This document shows positions 47,845 through 56,977 of a stretch of DNA of 64,000 bases, piece after piece. Location of the stretch: the NCBI RefSeq assembly GCF_003355495.1, contig NZ_CP031337.1, positions 1,183,001 through 1,247,000 on the forward strand. The letters run 5' to 3'. The stretch is from Crenobacter cavernae. GTDB taxonomy: Bacteria; Pseudomonadota; Gammaproteobacteria; Burkholderiales; Chromobacteriaceae. The position numbers and the translations under genes are program-made. Position 1 is the first letter of the stretch, and every line of letters starts with the position of its first letter. Under the pieces are notes generated by a model. It saw only the letters and a list, made by a program, of their open reading frames with translations. It made no database searches and was not told the DNA's origin.

Positions 47845-49623
47845 ATGAGTAAAAATACAGTTTCCACCTATAAGACAGCTGTCACAGAGTCCTTTAACTT
47901 TCTAAAGAACGCCAAAAACATCCAAGAGGCCTATCTGCGTGCCATTCCCCTGTCGGATAAGGGGTTCCTGCTCCCGGTGTGTGCGGCACATAAAAACGAT
48001 CTGGCGTTGATCAGAAAGCTCACTGCCTGGCGCAACGAGAATGTGCACGTTTATCCGACACAATTTGTTGCGACCGAAGAAAGTACCCGCGCATGGTTGG
48101 ATAGCCGTCTTCTGGCCGTAGAAGACCGCATGTTATTTTTGGTCACCGATGCTCAAGGGAAAACACTCGGACATATAGGCTTTAATGGTTGTCATAACGA
48201 AGAAATGCTCTTCGAGATTGACAATGTCGTCCGTGGTGTAGGAGCAGAAGCAAAAGGTATTTTTTCAACAGCAATCAACGCATTGATCGAATGGGCTCGG
48301 AAAACCATCAATGTTGAAGGCTTTTATCTCAGAGTCATGGCCGACAATGAGCACGCCATTGATTTCTATAAAAATAATAGCTTCGCAGAAGAACAACGCA
48401 TCCCCCTCGTGAAAGAGCAGAATGGAGAGTTCGTTTCATACAGGGAGGCAAAACAGGGCGAAACCAGCCAGCAAGAATTTGTTCGCATGGCCTTCAAGCC
48501 ATCCTCCCAGCACATTGGCGAGAAGCTAATCCTGACTGCTGGACCGTCTATTTCCGCCAAAGAAGTGGTGTACTCTTTTGATGCGGCACTAAATGGGTGG
48601 AATAGTAATTGGTCAAAGTATCTCACAACCTTTGAGAAAAAATTCGCCGAATACGTCGGGGTGAAATATGCCTTGGCTACGTCTAGCTGCACCGGGGCAC
48701 TGCAGATCGCACTGATGGCTCTGGATATCGGCCCTGGCGATGAAGTCATCGTACCAGACCAAACGTGGGTGGCTACTGCCAATGCCGTTCGCTATGTAGG
48801 AGCCATTCCAGTATTTGCAGACATCGAACTCGACACTTGGAATATAGATGCAAATTCCGTTGAGAGCCTGATCACTTCGAAGACAAAAGCTATTATGGCT
48901 GTCCATATGTATGGACACCCCGCACGAATGAGCAATATCTTGGCCATTGCCAAGAAATACAACCTTAAAGTCGTAGAAGATGCGGCGCCTGCTATTGGGG
49001 CAGAATGGCAAGGGCAGCGTTGTGGTAGTTTCGGCGACTTTGCTGCTTTCAGCTTCCAAGGTGCGAAACTGATGGTCACCGGCGAAGGTGGCATGCTTGT
49101 CACCAATGACGATGCACTCTATCAGAAGGCATTGAAGATCTGGGATCAAGGACGTAACCCTTCGCGAACATTCTGGATTGATGCTGATGGCGTCAAGTTC
49201 AAGATGTCCAATATCCAAGCTGCTCTTGGGCTGGGACAACTCGAACGTGTCGACGAACTGATCGAGATGAAACGCCGTATTTTCTCTTGGTATCAGGAAG
49301 GCCTAGAGTCAGTGCCTGGCATTACTCTTAACAAAGAAGTTGAAGGTGCAAGAAGCATTTATTGGATGAGCAGCTTGCTGGTAGAAAAGACCTTACCTAT
49401 TAGCCGCGATCAATTGATGCAACAGTTGAAGTCCAGAAATGTGGATAGCCGACCAGTATTCCCGGCAATCAGCCAGTACCCGATTTGGCCGCGTACTCAG
49501 GCAGCACAGCCAAATGCATTGCATGTTGGTTCACAAGCGATGAACTTGCCTAGCGGGGTGTGCTTGACAAAAGATGAAGTCATGTACGCTTGCCGACAAA
49601 TAAAAGAAATTCTTAAGGGATAA
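47845..49623 (+). CDS. Fused GNAT N-acyltransferase / DegT sugar aminotransferase
   Basis: 592 aa. Residues about 45-218 form a RimJ-like GNAT domain (LGHIGFNGC, acyl-CoA loop VRGVGAEAKGI at 129-139, ADNEHAIDFYKNNSF). Residues about 225-592 are a DegT/DnrJ/EryC1/StrS aminotransferase with Asp379 (VVEDAAPAIG) and PLP-binding Lys408 (SFQGAKLMVTGEGG). No stop or frameshift separates them. It follows rfbH by ten bases, so the likely substrate is CDP-4-keto-3,6-dideoxyhexose, which would be aminated at C4 and then acylated. That order is inference; the sugar nucleotide could differ. Confidence 0.87.
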   Translation: MSKNTVSTYKTAVTESFNFLKNAKNIQEAYLRAIPLSDKGFLLPVCAAHKNDLALIRKLTAWRNENVHVYPTQFVATEESTRAWLDSRLLAVEDRMLFLVTDAQGKTLGHIGFNGCHNEEMLFEIDNVVRGVGAEAKGIFSTAINALIEWARKTINVEGFYLRVMADNEHAIDFYKNNSFAEEQRIPLVKEQNGEFVSYREAKQGETSQQEFVRMAFKPSSQHIGEKLILTAGPSISAKEVVYSFDAALNGWNSNWSKYLTTFEKKFAEYVGVKYALATSSCTGALQIALMALDIGPGDEVIVPDQTWVATANAVRYVGAIPVFADIELDTWNIDANSVESLITSKTKAIMAVHMYGHPARMSNILAIAKKYNLKVVEDAAPAIGAEWQGQRCGSFGDFAAFSFQGAKLMVTGEGGMLVTNDDALYQKALKIWDQGRNPSRTFWIDADGVKFKMSNIQAALGLGQLERVDELIEMKRRIFSWYQEGLESVPGITLNKEVEGARSIYWMSSLLVEKTLPISRDQLMQQLKSRNVDSRPVFPAISQYPIWPRTQAAQPNALHVGSQAMNLPSGVCLTKDEVMYACRQIKEILKG

Positions 49624-49628
49624 ACATT

Positions 49629-50441
49629 ATGGCCGATGCCCTTGCTTTTGCAAGGGCAGTGCGCCGCACTGCCCTGCAGATGGTCCACAATGCCAAAGCG
49701 TCTCATATTGGAAGCGCATTATCGATAGCAGACATTCTGGCCGTACTTTATCACCAGCATCTCAACTGCAATCCAGATATTCCGAATGCAAAAAATAGAG
49801 ATCGTTTCATCTTAAGCAAAGGCCACGCCTGTGTTGCTGTCTATGCCGCATTAGCGGAAAAAGGGTTTATTTCCAAGGCGGCGGTAGAGAGCTACGGCCA
49901 GGATTTTTCTGACTTGATGAACCATATTAGCCACAAAGTTACCGGCGTTGAATTTTCGACTGGTTCCCTTGGGCACGGGCTTCCTTTTGGCGTAGGCAAA
50001 GCACTAGCGGCAAAAAAGCTGCAAGAAGAATGGCGAACCTTTGTACTGCTCGGTGATGGTGAAATGGATGAGGGCAGCAACTGGGAAGCCTTGATGTTTG
50101 CCGCGCACCACAAGTTGGACAATCTTGTGGCAATTATTGACTACAACAATTTGCAGAGCCTCACCACGGTTGATAACACACTTTGCTTAGAGCCGCTGGC
50201 GGATAAATTGAGAGCATTTGGATGCTCTGTCGTCGAACTTGATGGGCATGATCACGATGCGCTTAATCTGGCCTTTTCAAAATTGCCTGCAGAAACTGGA
50301 AAGCCAACCGCCATTATCGCACGCACGATAAAAGGGAAAGGCGTTAGCTTCATGGAAAATAGCGTGGACTGGCATTATAAAAGCCCAAATAAAGAACAAT
50401 TAGAGCAAGCTCTGCGTGAATTGGAGATGGCTCATGCGTAA
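49629..50441 (+). CDS. Transketolase-like N-terminal subunit
   Basis: 270 aa ThDP-dependent half-enzyme. It has HIGSALSIADILAVLYH, GSLGHGLPFGVGKALA and the ThDP/metal motif starting GDGEMDEGSNWEAL and closing at DYNNLQS. The partner subunit overlaps it by eight bases. Placed within the sugar genes rather than near pentose-phosphate genes, it probably transfers a two-carbon ketol unit onto an activated keto sugar; this is inference. Confidence 0.88.
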   Translation: MADALAFARAVRRTALQMVHNAKASHIGSALSIADILAVLYHQHLNCNPDIPNAKNRDRFILSKGHACVAVYAALAEKGFISKAAVESYGQDFSDLMNHISHKVTGVEFSTGSLGHGLPFGVGKALAAKKLQEEWRTFVLLGDGEMDEGSNWEALMFAAHHKLDNLVAIIDYNNLQSLTTVDNTLCLEPLADKLRAFGCSVVELDGHDHDALNLAFSKLPAETGKPTAIIARTIKGKGVSFMENSVDWHYKSPNKEQLEQALRELEMAHA

Positions 50442-51309
50442 TGCTTTCATTGATGAGCTAGTTACTCTGGCTGAGCAACATGCCAACATTGCACTCGTTG
50501 TTGGCGACTTGGGCTACTCAGTTGTAGAACCGTTTGCCGATCGATTCCCAGATCGTTTCATCAATGCGGGAATTGCAGAGCAGAATATGATGGGGCTGGC
50601 TGCGGGGATGGCATCTGAAGGCTATCATGTTTTTACTTACAGCATAGCCAACTTCCCGACCTTCCGCTGCGCAGAGCAGATCAGAAACGACGTCGATTAC
50701 CATAACTTACCAGTGACTATCGTTACCGTTGGAGGGGGCTTGGCTTATGGCAATCTGGGCTATTCACACCATGCGGTGCAGGATTACGGGCTCATGCGCC
50801 TGATGCCCAACATGACCATTGCTGCACCTGGTGACCCCATGGAAGTCAGGGCGTGCATGCGTTACCTTATGAAAAATCCGGGGCCATCATACTTACGCTT
50901 GGCAAAAGCCGGGGAACCATGCCTGCATGCGACTGTGCCTCAAGTTGAACCGGGAAAATGGCTTGAAGTAATCCCCGGCCCCGCCGAGAAAACACTGTTA
51001 ACCACAGGTGCATCTTTAGCGCTTGCACAGTCATGGTTGCAGCAAGGAGCCTATCAAGGCCACGCCCTCCACTCTATGCCTCTTTGGGGAATGAAGAGTA
51101 AAGCCAGGCAAACTGAACAATTAGCCTCGTGGAATAAAGTGGTCACAGTAGAAGACCACATTGTTGACGGCGGATTTGGCAGTTGGCTGACAGAGGCTTC
51201 CACTTTAGGACAGAGCCAGACTTGCATCGAAATACGGGCATTGTCTGACTCCATCTTTGGCCAAGTAGGGAGCCAAGCGACATTGAATAAGATAGGCGGA
51301 TTGGGGTGA
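50434..51309 (+). CDS. Transketolase-like C-terminal subunit
   Basis: 291 aa pyrimidine-binding half: VVGDLGYSVVEPF, RFINAGIAEQNMMGLAAGMA (Glu that activates ThDP), then the C-terminal domain (TLLTTGASLALAQ, VTVEDHIVDGGFGS). ATG 50434 follows GGAG and lies inside the end of the N-subunit gene. The stop overlaps the GTG of the flippase gene. Confidence 0.88.
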   Translation: MRNAFIDELVTLAEQHANIALVVGDLGYSVVEPFADRFPDRFINAGIAEQNMMGLAAGMASEGYHVFTYSIANFPTFRCAEQIRNDVDYHNLPVTIVTVGGGLAYGNLGYSHHAVQDYGLMRLMPNMTIAAPGDPMEVRACMRYLMKNPGPSYLRLAKAGEPCLHATVPQVEPGKWLEVIPGPAEKTLLTTGASLALAQSWLQQGAYQGHALHSMPLWGMKSKARQTEQLASWNKVVTVEDHIVDGGFGSWLTEASTLGQSQTCIEIRALSDSIFGQVGSQATLNKIGGLG

Positions 51310-52667
51310 TCAAGCGCTTTTTCCATCGAGTTGGTGTCGATCGGGCAGTATTTCTCACGCTCTTTGCAAGAGGGTGGGTGGTGCTGTCCGGCTTGATAAG
51401 CATTTATTTTATTAGCCGTTTCCTCAGCCCTGCCGAGCAGGGCTATTACTACACCTTTAACAGTCTGATTGCGCTACAGATCTTCGTTGAGCTGGGGCTT
51501 AACTACGCCATAATTCAGTTTGCCAGTCATGAAATGGCACACTTAACCTGGCAAGATAATGGCACGGTCAACGGTAGCCCACTCGCAAAGCGGCGGCTAC
51601 AGTCTCTGCTACAGTTTTCATTAGTTTGGTTCGGCATCGCAACTATATTAATGGTGCTTGTGCTATTACCTGCCGGCATTATTTTTTTCACTAATGCTAC
51701 TGGTGGGGAGGGAGCACTTGGCAATGTCTCCTTCGCTTGGCTGTTGCTTGTTATTTTTGCTGCTCTCAACTTGCTACTCACCACCGTGGTTGCCCTGCTG
51801 GAAGGCTGCGGCCATGTCGCACAGGTTGCAGGCTTGAGACTACGGCAAGCCGGAGTTACCGGGATATCGGCTTGGCTCGTGCTAAGCATGCATGGTGGAC
51901 TCTTCGCATTGGCCGCTAGTAGTGCGGCCAGCGCCATAGTGGTCTTTATCTGGCTGTGGCAGCGCTATAGCACTTTCCTCAGAGATCTCCTTCATCACCC
52001 CACTGACCTTCCTCCGATGAATTGGCGCAAGGAAATCTGGCCATTTCACTGGCGCATTGCCGTGAGCTGGATGAGCGGTTACTTCATCACGCAACTGTTT
52101 AACCCTCTTATTTTTCATTTTAGTGGACCAGTGGCAGCGGGCCAGATGGGGATGAGCTTGCAGATTGTCAACGCCATGAATGCCACCGCTTTAGCTTGGG
52201 TGACAACCAAGGCCCCTCATTATGGACAGTTAGCCGCAAAGAGACAGGAAACTGATCTAGACCATGCATTCAAACGAGATCTATTTCAATCCTCATTTTT
52301 CCTTGCGCTCTGTTTTATAAGCCTCCTAACGCTATACCCGTTGCTGAAAGAATACTTTCCCAACGCCATCAATAGGCTAGTGCCCATCAACCTAATTCTA
52401 CTCCTGGCGATCAGTGGGATGCTTGCACACATCACCTCCGCAGAAGCAATATACCTGCGATCCCACAAAGAGGAGCCATTTTTTATTCTATCGGTTCTCC
52501 ACGGAATCACCATCCTCCTGAGCTCTCTAGTATTGATACCATCAATAGGTTTATCTGGGGCTGTGTATTCACAAGCCATCGCCATAGTCGGCGTAAGCTT
52601 TTTCGGCGGAAATTATATTTACCTTAAAAAGCGGAACTTATTCTTTGCAGCAGCAGGCTGCCACTGA
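51306..52667 (+). CDS. wzx: O-unit flippase, Wzx-like
   Basis: 453 aa, about 12 helices, MOP/PST superfamily: FARGWVVLSGLISIYFISRFL then SPAEQGYYYTFNSLIALQIF at the N-terminus. GTG start overlapping the preceding stop (GTGA). Flips lipid-linked repeat units across the inner membrane. Assignment rests on topology and context. Confidence 0.82.
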   Translation: MIKRFFHRVGVDRAVFLTLFARGWVVLSGLISIYFISRFLSPAEQGYYYTFNSLIALQIFVELGLNYAIIQFASHEMAHLTWQDNGTVNGSPLAKRRLQSLLQFSLVWFGIATILMVLVLLPAGIIFFTNATGGEGALGNVSFAWLLLVIFAALNLLLTTVVALLEGCGHVAQVAGLRLRQAGVTGISAWLVLSMHGGLFALAASSAASAIVVFIWLWQRYSTFLRDLLHHPTDLPPMNWRKEIWPFHWRIAVSWMSGYFITQLFNPLIFHFSGPVAAGQMGMSLQIVNAMNATALAWVTTKAPHYGQLAAKRQETDLDHAFKRDLFQSSFFLALCFISLLTLYPLLKEYFPNAINRLVPINLILLLAISGMLAHITSAEAIYLRSHKEEPFFILSVLHGITILLSSLVLIPSIGLSGAVYSQAIAIVGVSFFGGNYIYLKKRNLFFAAAGCH

Positions 52668-52705
52668 AGCAGGCCAAAGAAAATCACATCCCAATTTAAG
52701 ACGAC

Positions 52706-53737
52706 ATGAAATCCAGCGAACCAAGTAACAACATGGAAGAAAACAAAGAGCTTGCATTTTGCATGCCGACATACAACCGCGCAGATGTCTTAATAGAATC
52801 CATCCCTGCCCTTATAGAAATTGCAAAAGAGTGGCAAATCCCCATCTACATCTGCGACAACAAATCGACGGACAATACTGCAGAAGTCATCCAGCAGCTC
52901 ATGCTCAAATACAGCTCGCTGTATTATTTCTCCAATGAAGAAAACATAGGCCCAGAAAACAATACTGTTAGAGTACTCGGTTTACCAGATACAAAATACA
53001 GATGGCTACTCGGAGATCATTACAAAATAAAAGACAGGTCTACATTTCGATCAGTATACGACAAGCTCACATCCGAGGAGTGCTACGACTTTATCGTGGT
53101 AAATGCAGAGAATCGGATACAAAGCATCCCATCACAAACTTATACCAACAAAGAATCTGTAATTATCGATCTTGGCTGGCATATGACGATGCTCTCCACC
53201 CTCATTTACCACAAAGAATCACTCAAAAAAATGGACTTTGATCGATTCGAGGGAACCCGTTTTTCGCAAACACTATCCATACTGGAATACATAAGCAAAA
53301 AACCTTTTCGGATTTATTGGTACGAGGATGAGATCATCGAGTCTTACGCGACCCATACCAGCTCAACATGGCTTAAAAATACCTGCGATATTTTCATAAA
53401 AAACTGGTATTACGGCATAATGTCGCTATCACCACAATATAGTCATGAAGCCAAGAAAGTCTGCATAAGAAAGCATTCCGACCATTCAAATCTGTTCAAT
53501 ATAAAAAGCATGCTTTTATTTAGCACCCTTGGCGGAGCCAAATTTAGCACCATAAAAAATCACGCATCAATACTACCTGATACAATAGGCCTCAGAAAAA
53601 CTGCCATCCTCTTAACCGTTTCACTCATACCCCAATCCATTCTTAAAATATCATATTCAGCATACAAAAAATCACAACTCATCAAAAACAAAAAAACACA
53701 CCCAATAAAAGTGAAAAAACTTAACCGAATTTTTTAG
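52706..53737 (+). CDS. GT2-family glycosyltransferase, abequosyltransferase-like
   Basis: 343 aa. It has LAFCMPTYNRADVLIESIPAL, CDNKSTDNT and ENIGPENNTVRVL, then WLLGDHYKI in the D-x-D position, which resembles the WbaV/RfbV group that transfers 3,6-dideoxyhexoses. The C-terminal third is basic and probably membrane-associated. Strongly A/T-rich. A dideoxyhexose donor would match rfbFGH, but the donor is not proved. Confidence 0.75.
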   Translation: MKSSEPSNNMEENKELAFCMPTYNRADVLIESIPALIEIAKEWQIPIYICDNKSTDNTAEVIQQLMLKYSSLYYFSNEENIGPENNTVRVLGLPDTKYRWLLGDHYKIKDRSTFRSVYDKLTSEECYDFIVVNAENRIQSIPSQTYTNKESVIIDLGWHMTMLSTLIYHKESLKKMDFDRFEGTRFSQTLSILEYISKKPFRIYWYEDEIIESYATHTSSTWLKNTCDIFIKNWYYGIMSLSPQYSHEAKKVCIRKHSDHSNLFNIKSMLLFSTLGGAKFSTIKNHASILPDTIGLRKTAILLTVSLIPQSILKISYSAYKKSQLIKNKKTHPIKVKKLNRIF

Positions 53738-53761
53738 TTTCACACAGAACCCTGATTAATA

Positions 53762-53845
53762 CGCAATAGATATTGCGCCAAGGTTATTATTCTTATTTGC
53801 CAAAACACATGACAATTAGACCTTTATCTGGTGCAAAATTTGCAC
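53762..53845. other. Two short inverted repeats in the gap before the next transferase
   Basis: CGCAATA-GA-TATTGCG (53762-53777) and GTGCAAA-A-TTTGCAC (53831-53845), both perfect, in an A/T-rich 153-base gap, one of the few real gaps in the island. Either could be an operator or RNA hairpin; neither has a T-run of terminator type. Confidence 0.4.
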
Positions 53846-53890
53846 GGCATTATTTCAAGTATATTGCGAGACAAGGAGTAAGGTAGCGCA

Positions 53891-54805
53891 ATGATTTATA
53901 CGATACTGGTCAACTGGAATGGCGGGGAAGAAACAATTGCATCCCTCTCCAGCTTGATGAAATTGAACGTTGATAAATTCCACGTCCTTGTTTGCGACAA
54001 CAATTCAACGGATGAATCCCTGGAGAAACTAAACAATTGGGTAACCGAACACAAACTGACTTGTGTTTCTATCTTGCAAACTGGCCATAATCTTGGCTTT
54101 GCAGGCGGCAACAATGTGGGCATTAAGGTTGCACTGAAAGACCCTGAGACAACGCATATTTGGCTGCTTAATAACGATACCTTGGTTGATGAAAAGGCAC
54201 TTACAGCCATGCTGCAAGTAATGGAGAAAGACCCACAAATTGGAATTTGTGGATCCACTCTGCTGTATGAACATGACCCGAAAGCCATTCAAGCTGTTGG
54301 CGGATATTATAATTCCTGGCTGGGTATTTCATCACATGCTTTGGGCGGGGAACCTTATTCGGCAGAATTATGTAAAAGCGTTGACCCAGGAAAATTTGAT
54401 TACATTGTCGGTGCCTCCATGCTGGTCAGCCGGGAATTCATCGAGAAGGTCGGCTTAATGGATGAGCAATACTTTCTGTATTGCGAGGAATTGGACTGGG
54501 CAACACGGGCCAAGCGGGCAGGATTCAAGCTGGGATATGCTCCCCAAAGCATCGTGTATCACAAGGAAGGTGCCACCACGGGTAGTGCAGCGCATATTCG
54601 ACGTAAAGCGCGGTCGGAATTTGCGGATCGGTGTGCATTGCGTAGTCATTTGATCTATGCGAGAAAGTTCCATCCTGTACGAAAGTGGACCGTGTGGCTA
54701 TTTTACATAGTCAAGTCCATCAAACGGTTGATGCAGGGAGATATCCGGGGCTCCGCGCGCGTGCTAGCCTGCTTTTTTAATGTCAAGCATTTTATTTCGA
54801 TATGA
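53891..54805 (+). CDS. GT2-family glycosyltransferase, rhamnosyltransferase-like
   Basis: 304 aa. It has TILVNWNGGEETIASLSSLM, VCDNNSTDES, HNLGFAGGNNVGI, WLLNNDTLVD (D-x-D region) and MDEQYFLYCEELDWATRAKR, a WbbL/RfbF-like pattern common in rhamnosyltransferases. AAGGAG precedes the ATG. ATGA overlap with the next gene. rfbBDAC would supply its likely donor, dTDP-rhamnose. Confidence 0.82.
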   Translation: MIYTILVNWNGGEETIASLSSLMKLNVDKFHVLVCDNNSTDESLEKLNNWVTEHKLTCVSILQTGHNLGFAGGNNVGIKVALKDPETTHIWLLNNDTLVDEKALTAMLQVMEKDPQIGICGSTLLYEHDPKAIQAVGGYYNSWLGISSHALGGEPYSAELCKSVDPGKFDYIVGASMLVSREFIEKVGLMDEQYFLYCEELDWATRAKRAGFKLGYAPQSIVYHKEGATTGSAAHIRRKARSEFADRCALRSHLIYARKFHPVRKWTVWLFYIVKSIKRLMQGDIRGSARVLACFFNVKHFISI

Positions 54806-55950
54806 TTGCAAAACGCGACATAGTTTTTTTTGCGCTGCTATTTTTTTCTCAAATATGGACCATCAAAATTGGCCCGTTAAGCGTTGCAATGCTTTTTTTT
54901 GCAGCTTGCGCACTTTTTTACCCGAAATTTAATAAAATCCCACTTGCAGCCTATCTTTTAGGGACCGCAGCAGTGTCGAGTATTATTTTTTGGTGGGTCC
55001 CTGCATACGACTCAACTCTGCATTATTCAAGATTAATGCCTATCATTTCTGTTTTTTTTGTATTTCTATTTTTAAGCTTAATCAAATTATTTGACAGTTA
55101 CAAACTTTCCTCCGCAGCAAGAAACTACGCATTGACATGCCTACTGTTCTCCCTCCTTTCTGCCGCCATTTTTACCACGCAAAATTTCATTTCGGCCGAG
55201 GACGGCCCCGTTGGCTTTTTTAACGAAAAAGGCCTATATGGATACTATTTGGTTCTACTAGGGTTAATATTAATCACCCAACGACCGGGGCTATTTAGCA
55301 TTTCAATTTTATTCCTTATTACAAATTATGTTTTTTTTGTTGTAGAAGCAAGTAGAGCTTTACTTCTCTATATTGCCTTTGCCTTTATATACCTCCAAGC
55401 AGGAAATATAAAAACCAAAATCTGGCTGCTATTTTTTGCGCTTCTCTTAGCCATGGCTGTTATATTTAGTAACTTCGGGGAAATGCTCGCCTTGAAGTTA
55501 TCAATATTAGGTTCCGGAGAAGGCACCATCGGGCGATATGCCGCAATGACCTTAGTTGCAAACTCCACTCTTTCTGAATTTGTTTTTGGGCATGGGTTTG
55601 GCACATATTTGAATTACCGTGCCATGCATTTGGAACTGCCCGGCGATGCAACTTATGATTATGCAGGTTCGTTGATACTTGAGCTTATTTTTGAAGTTGG
55701 ATTACCCGCCACATTAATGCTTTTGGTTATTTTAACGAAATATGTTTTTGGACGTTTCTCTGTTTTCCTATTTTGTGCCTTTATTTGCCTTGTTGCAATA
55801 GGCGGAAAACACGACATCCAAATGCTCACAAGCATTATTTTCATGAAGATAATTTATGAAAATTTAACAACAAAAAAATTGAATCTATCATTAAGAAATA
55901 AATCACAAAATAGAGGGCATAGCCTGAATGCGAAAAGTATTGCTTGTTAA
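54802..55950 (+). CDS. O-antigen polymerase/ligase-like membrane protein
   Basis: 382 aa, ten or more helices, very A/T-rich with many TTT and ATT codons. A large loop after helix 8 carries GSGEGTIGRYAAMTLVANST and VFGHGFGTYLNYR, similar to the Wzy_C/WaaL periplasmic loop with its conserved Arg and His. Polymerase and ligase cannot be told apart from sequence alone. The end overlaps the next gene by 23 bases. Confidence 0.75.
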   Translation: MIAKRDIVFFALLFFSQIWTIKIGPLSVAMLFFAACALFYPKFNKIPLAAYLLGTAAVSSIIFWWVPAYDSTLHYSRLMPIISVFFVFLFLSLIKLFDSYKLSSAARNYALTCLLFSLLSAAIFTTQNFISAEDGPVGFFNEKGLYGYYLVLLGLILITQRPGLFSISILFLITNYVFFVVEASRALLLYIAFAFIYLQAGNIKTKIWLLFFALLLAMAVIFSNFGEMLALKLSILGSGEGTIGRYAAMTLVANSTLSEFVFGHGFGTYLNYRAMHLELPGDATYDYAGSLILELIFEVGLPATLMLLVILTKYVFGRFSVFLFCAFICLVAIGGKHDIQMLTSIIFMKIIYENLTTKKLNLSLRNKSQNRGHSLNAKSIAC

Positions 55951-56977
55951 GCTCGCTTCGCTGGGTGACGTATTAGCAACATCACCCTTTCCGATGCTGA
56001 TAAAAAAGCATCACACCAATCTCAGTCTCCATCATTTAGTTATGGAACACTGCAGGGTGGTGACGGAGCATAATCCATGGCTCGACAAACAGATTGTCAT
56101 TGAATTCATGCCCTCTGGCAACCGCTGGGTCGATCTGGCCAGAGCGGCCAAACTGGTATTTCGGTTGCGTGCCGAAAAATATGATACCGCCTTCGTTTTT
56201 CATCGCAACCTGTTCTTTCAGGTCGTGTGCTGGCTGGGAGGCATAAGGGAAATATACGGCTTCAGTTCCAGGCTGAACCCCTTTTACAAAAAACACATGA
56301 CTTACCGCTTCGATGTGAATCGCACAGAACAGGAATGCGATTTGTTGCGCATGGGTGGGCTTGATATTCCAAATGTGGAGTCGTTGGAGTTTCACCCCGC
56401 TGCAAGTGAATTGTCGGATGAAATCGCCCAGAAACTTCCTGATCAATTTATTGCCTGCAACCCGGGAGGTGGCAATCCACATGCGCCAGCGGATAACCGC
56501 ATGTGGCCCATCGAAAAATATGCAGCCTTGATCAATGCCTCCAGCTTGCCTTTTGTCATTCTAGGCCATGGAGCAGCGGACGCAGAAAGAGTCAATGAAT
56601 TGACCAAGATGGTTGACTCGGCCAGGATGGTGAGTCTGGTCAATAACACTTCATTCTCCGATACAGCATTGGTGTTGCAACGGGCAACGCTTTATGTAGG
56701 TAACGATAGTTCCCTGATGTTTCTGGCAGCGGCGATGGGGATAAGTACCGTGGGGCTGTATGGGCCAACCCAGTCTGTTGCGGCCAACCCCGTGGGGAAA
56801 AAGCAATATGCAATCATTGGAAATGCAGAGTGTGCACCGTGCTACAACCCTTATGATGGCGTGAGCGGAAAGATGTATGCCTGCACAAATAATATTTGCA
56901 TGCAAGATATTGATGTGGAAGTCGTGTTGAACCGTATCAACACCCTGATTAAAGAATGTGGCGCTGAAAACAAATGA
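55928..56977 (+). CDS. GT9-family heptosyltransferase-like protein
   Basis: 349 aa GT-B enzyme: VLLVKLASLGDVLATSPFPML opening, then CNPGGGNPHAP, FVILGHG and the donor-site YVGNDSSLMFLAAAMGIST and GLYGPTQS. Family members add L-glycero-D-manno-heptose from ADP-heptose to LPS core. gmhA and hldE downstream support this. Confidence 0.85.
   Translation: MRKVLLVKLASLGDVLATSPFPMLIKKHHTNLSLHHLVMEHCRVVTEHNPWLDKQIVIEFMPSGNRWVDLARAAKLVFRLRAEKYDTAFVFHRNLFFQVVCWLGGIREIYGFSSRLNPFYKKHMTYRFDVNRTEQECDLLRMGGLDIPNVESLEFHPAASELSDEIAQKLPDQFIACNPGGGNPHAPADNRMWPIEKYAALINASSLPFVILGHGAADAERVNELTKMVDSARMVSLVNNTSFSDTALVLQRATLYVGNDSSLMFLAAAMGISTVGLYGPTQSVAANPVGKKQYAIIGNAECAPCYNPYDGVSGKMYACTNNICMQDIDVEVVLNRINTLIKECGAENK

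Noticed and set aside
49880..49888. GGCGGTAG, the core of an RfaH ops element
   Set aside because: It lies inside the transketolase N-subunit coding sequence, far from any operon start, and the rest of the ops/JUMPstart context is absent.
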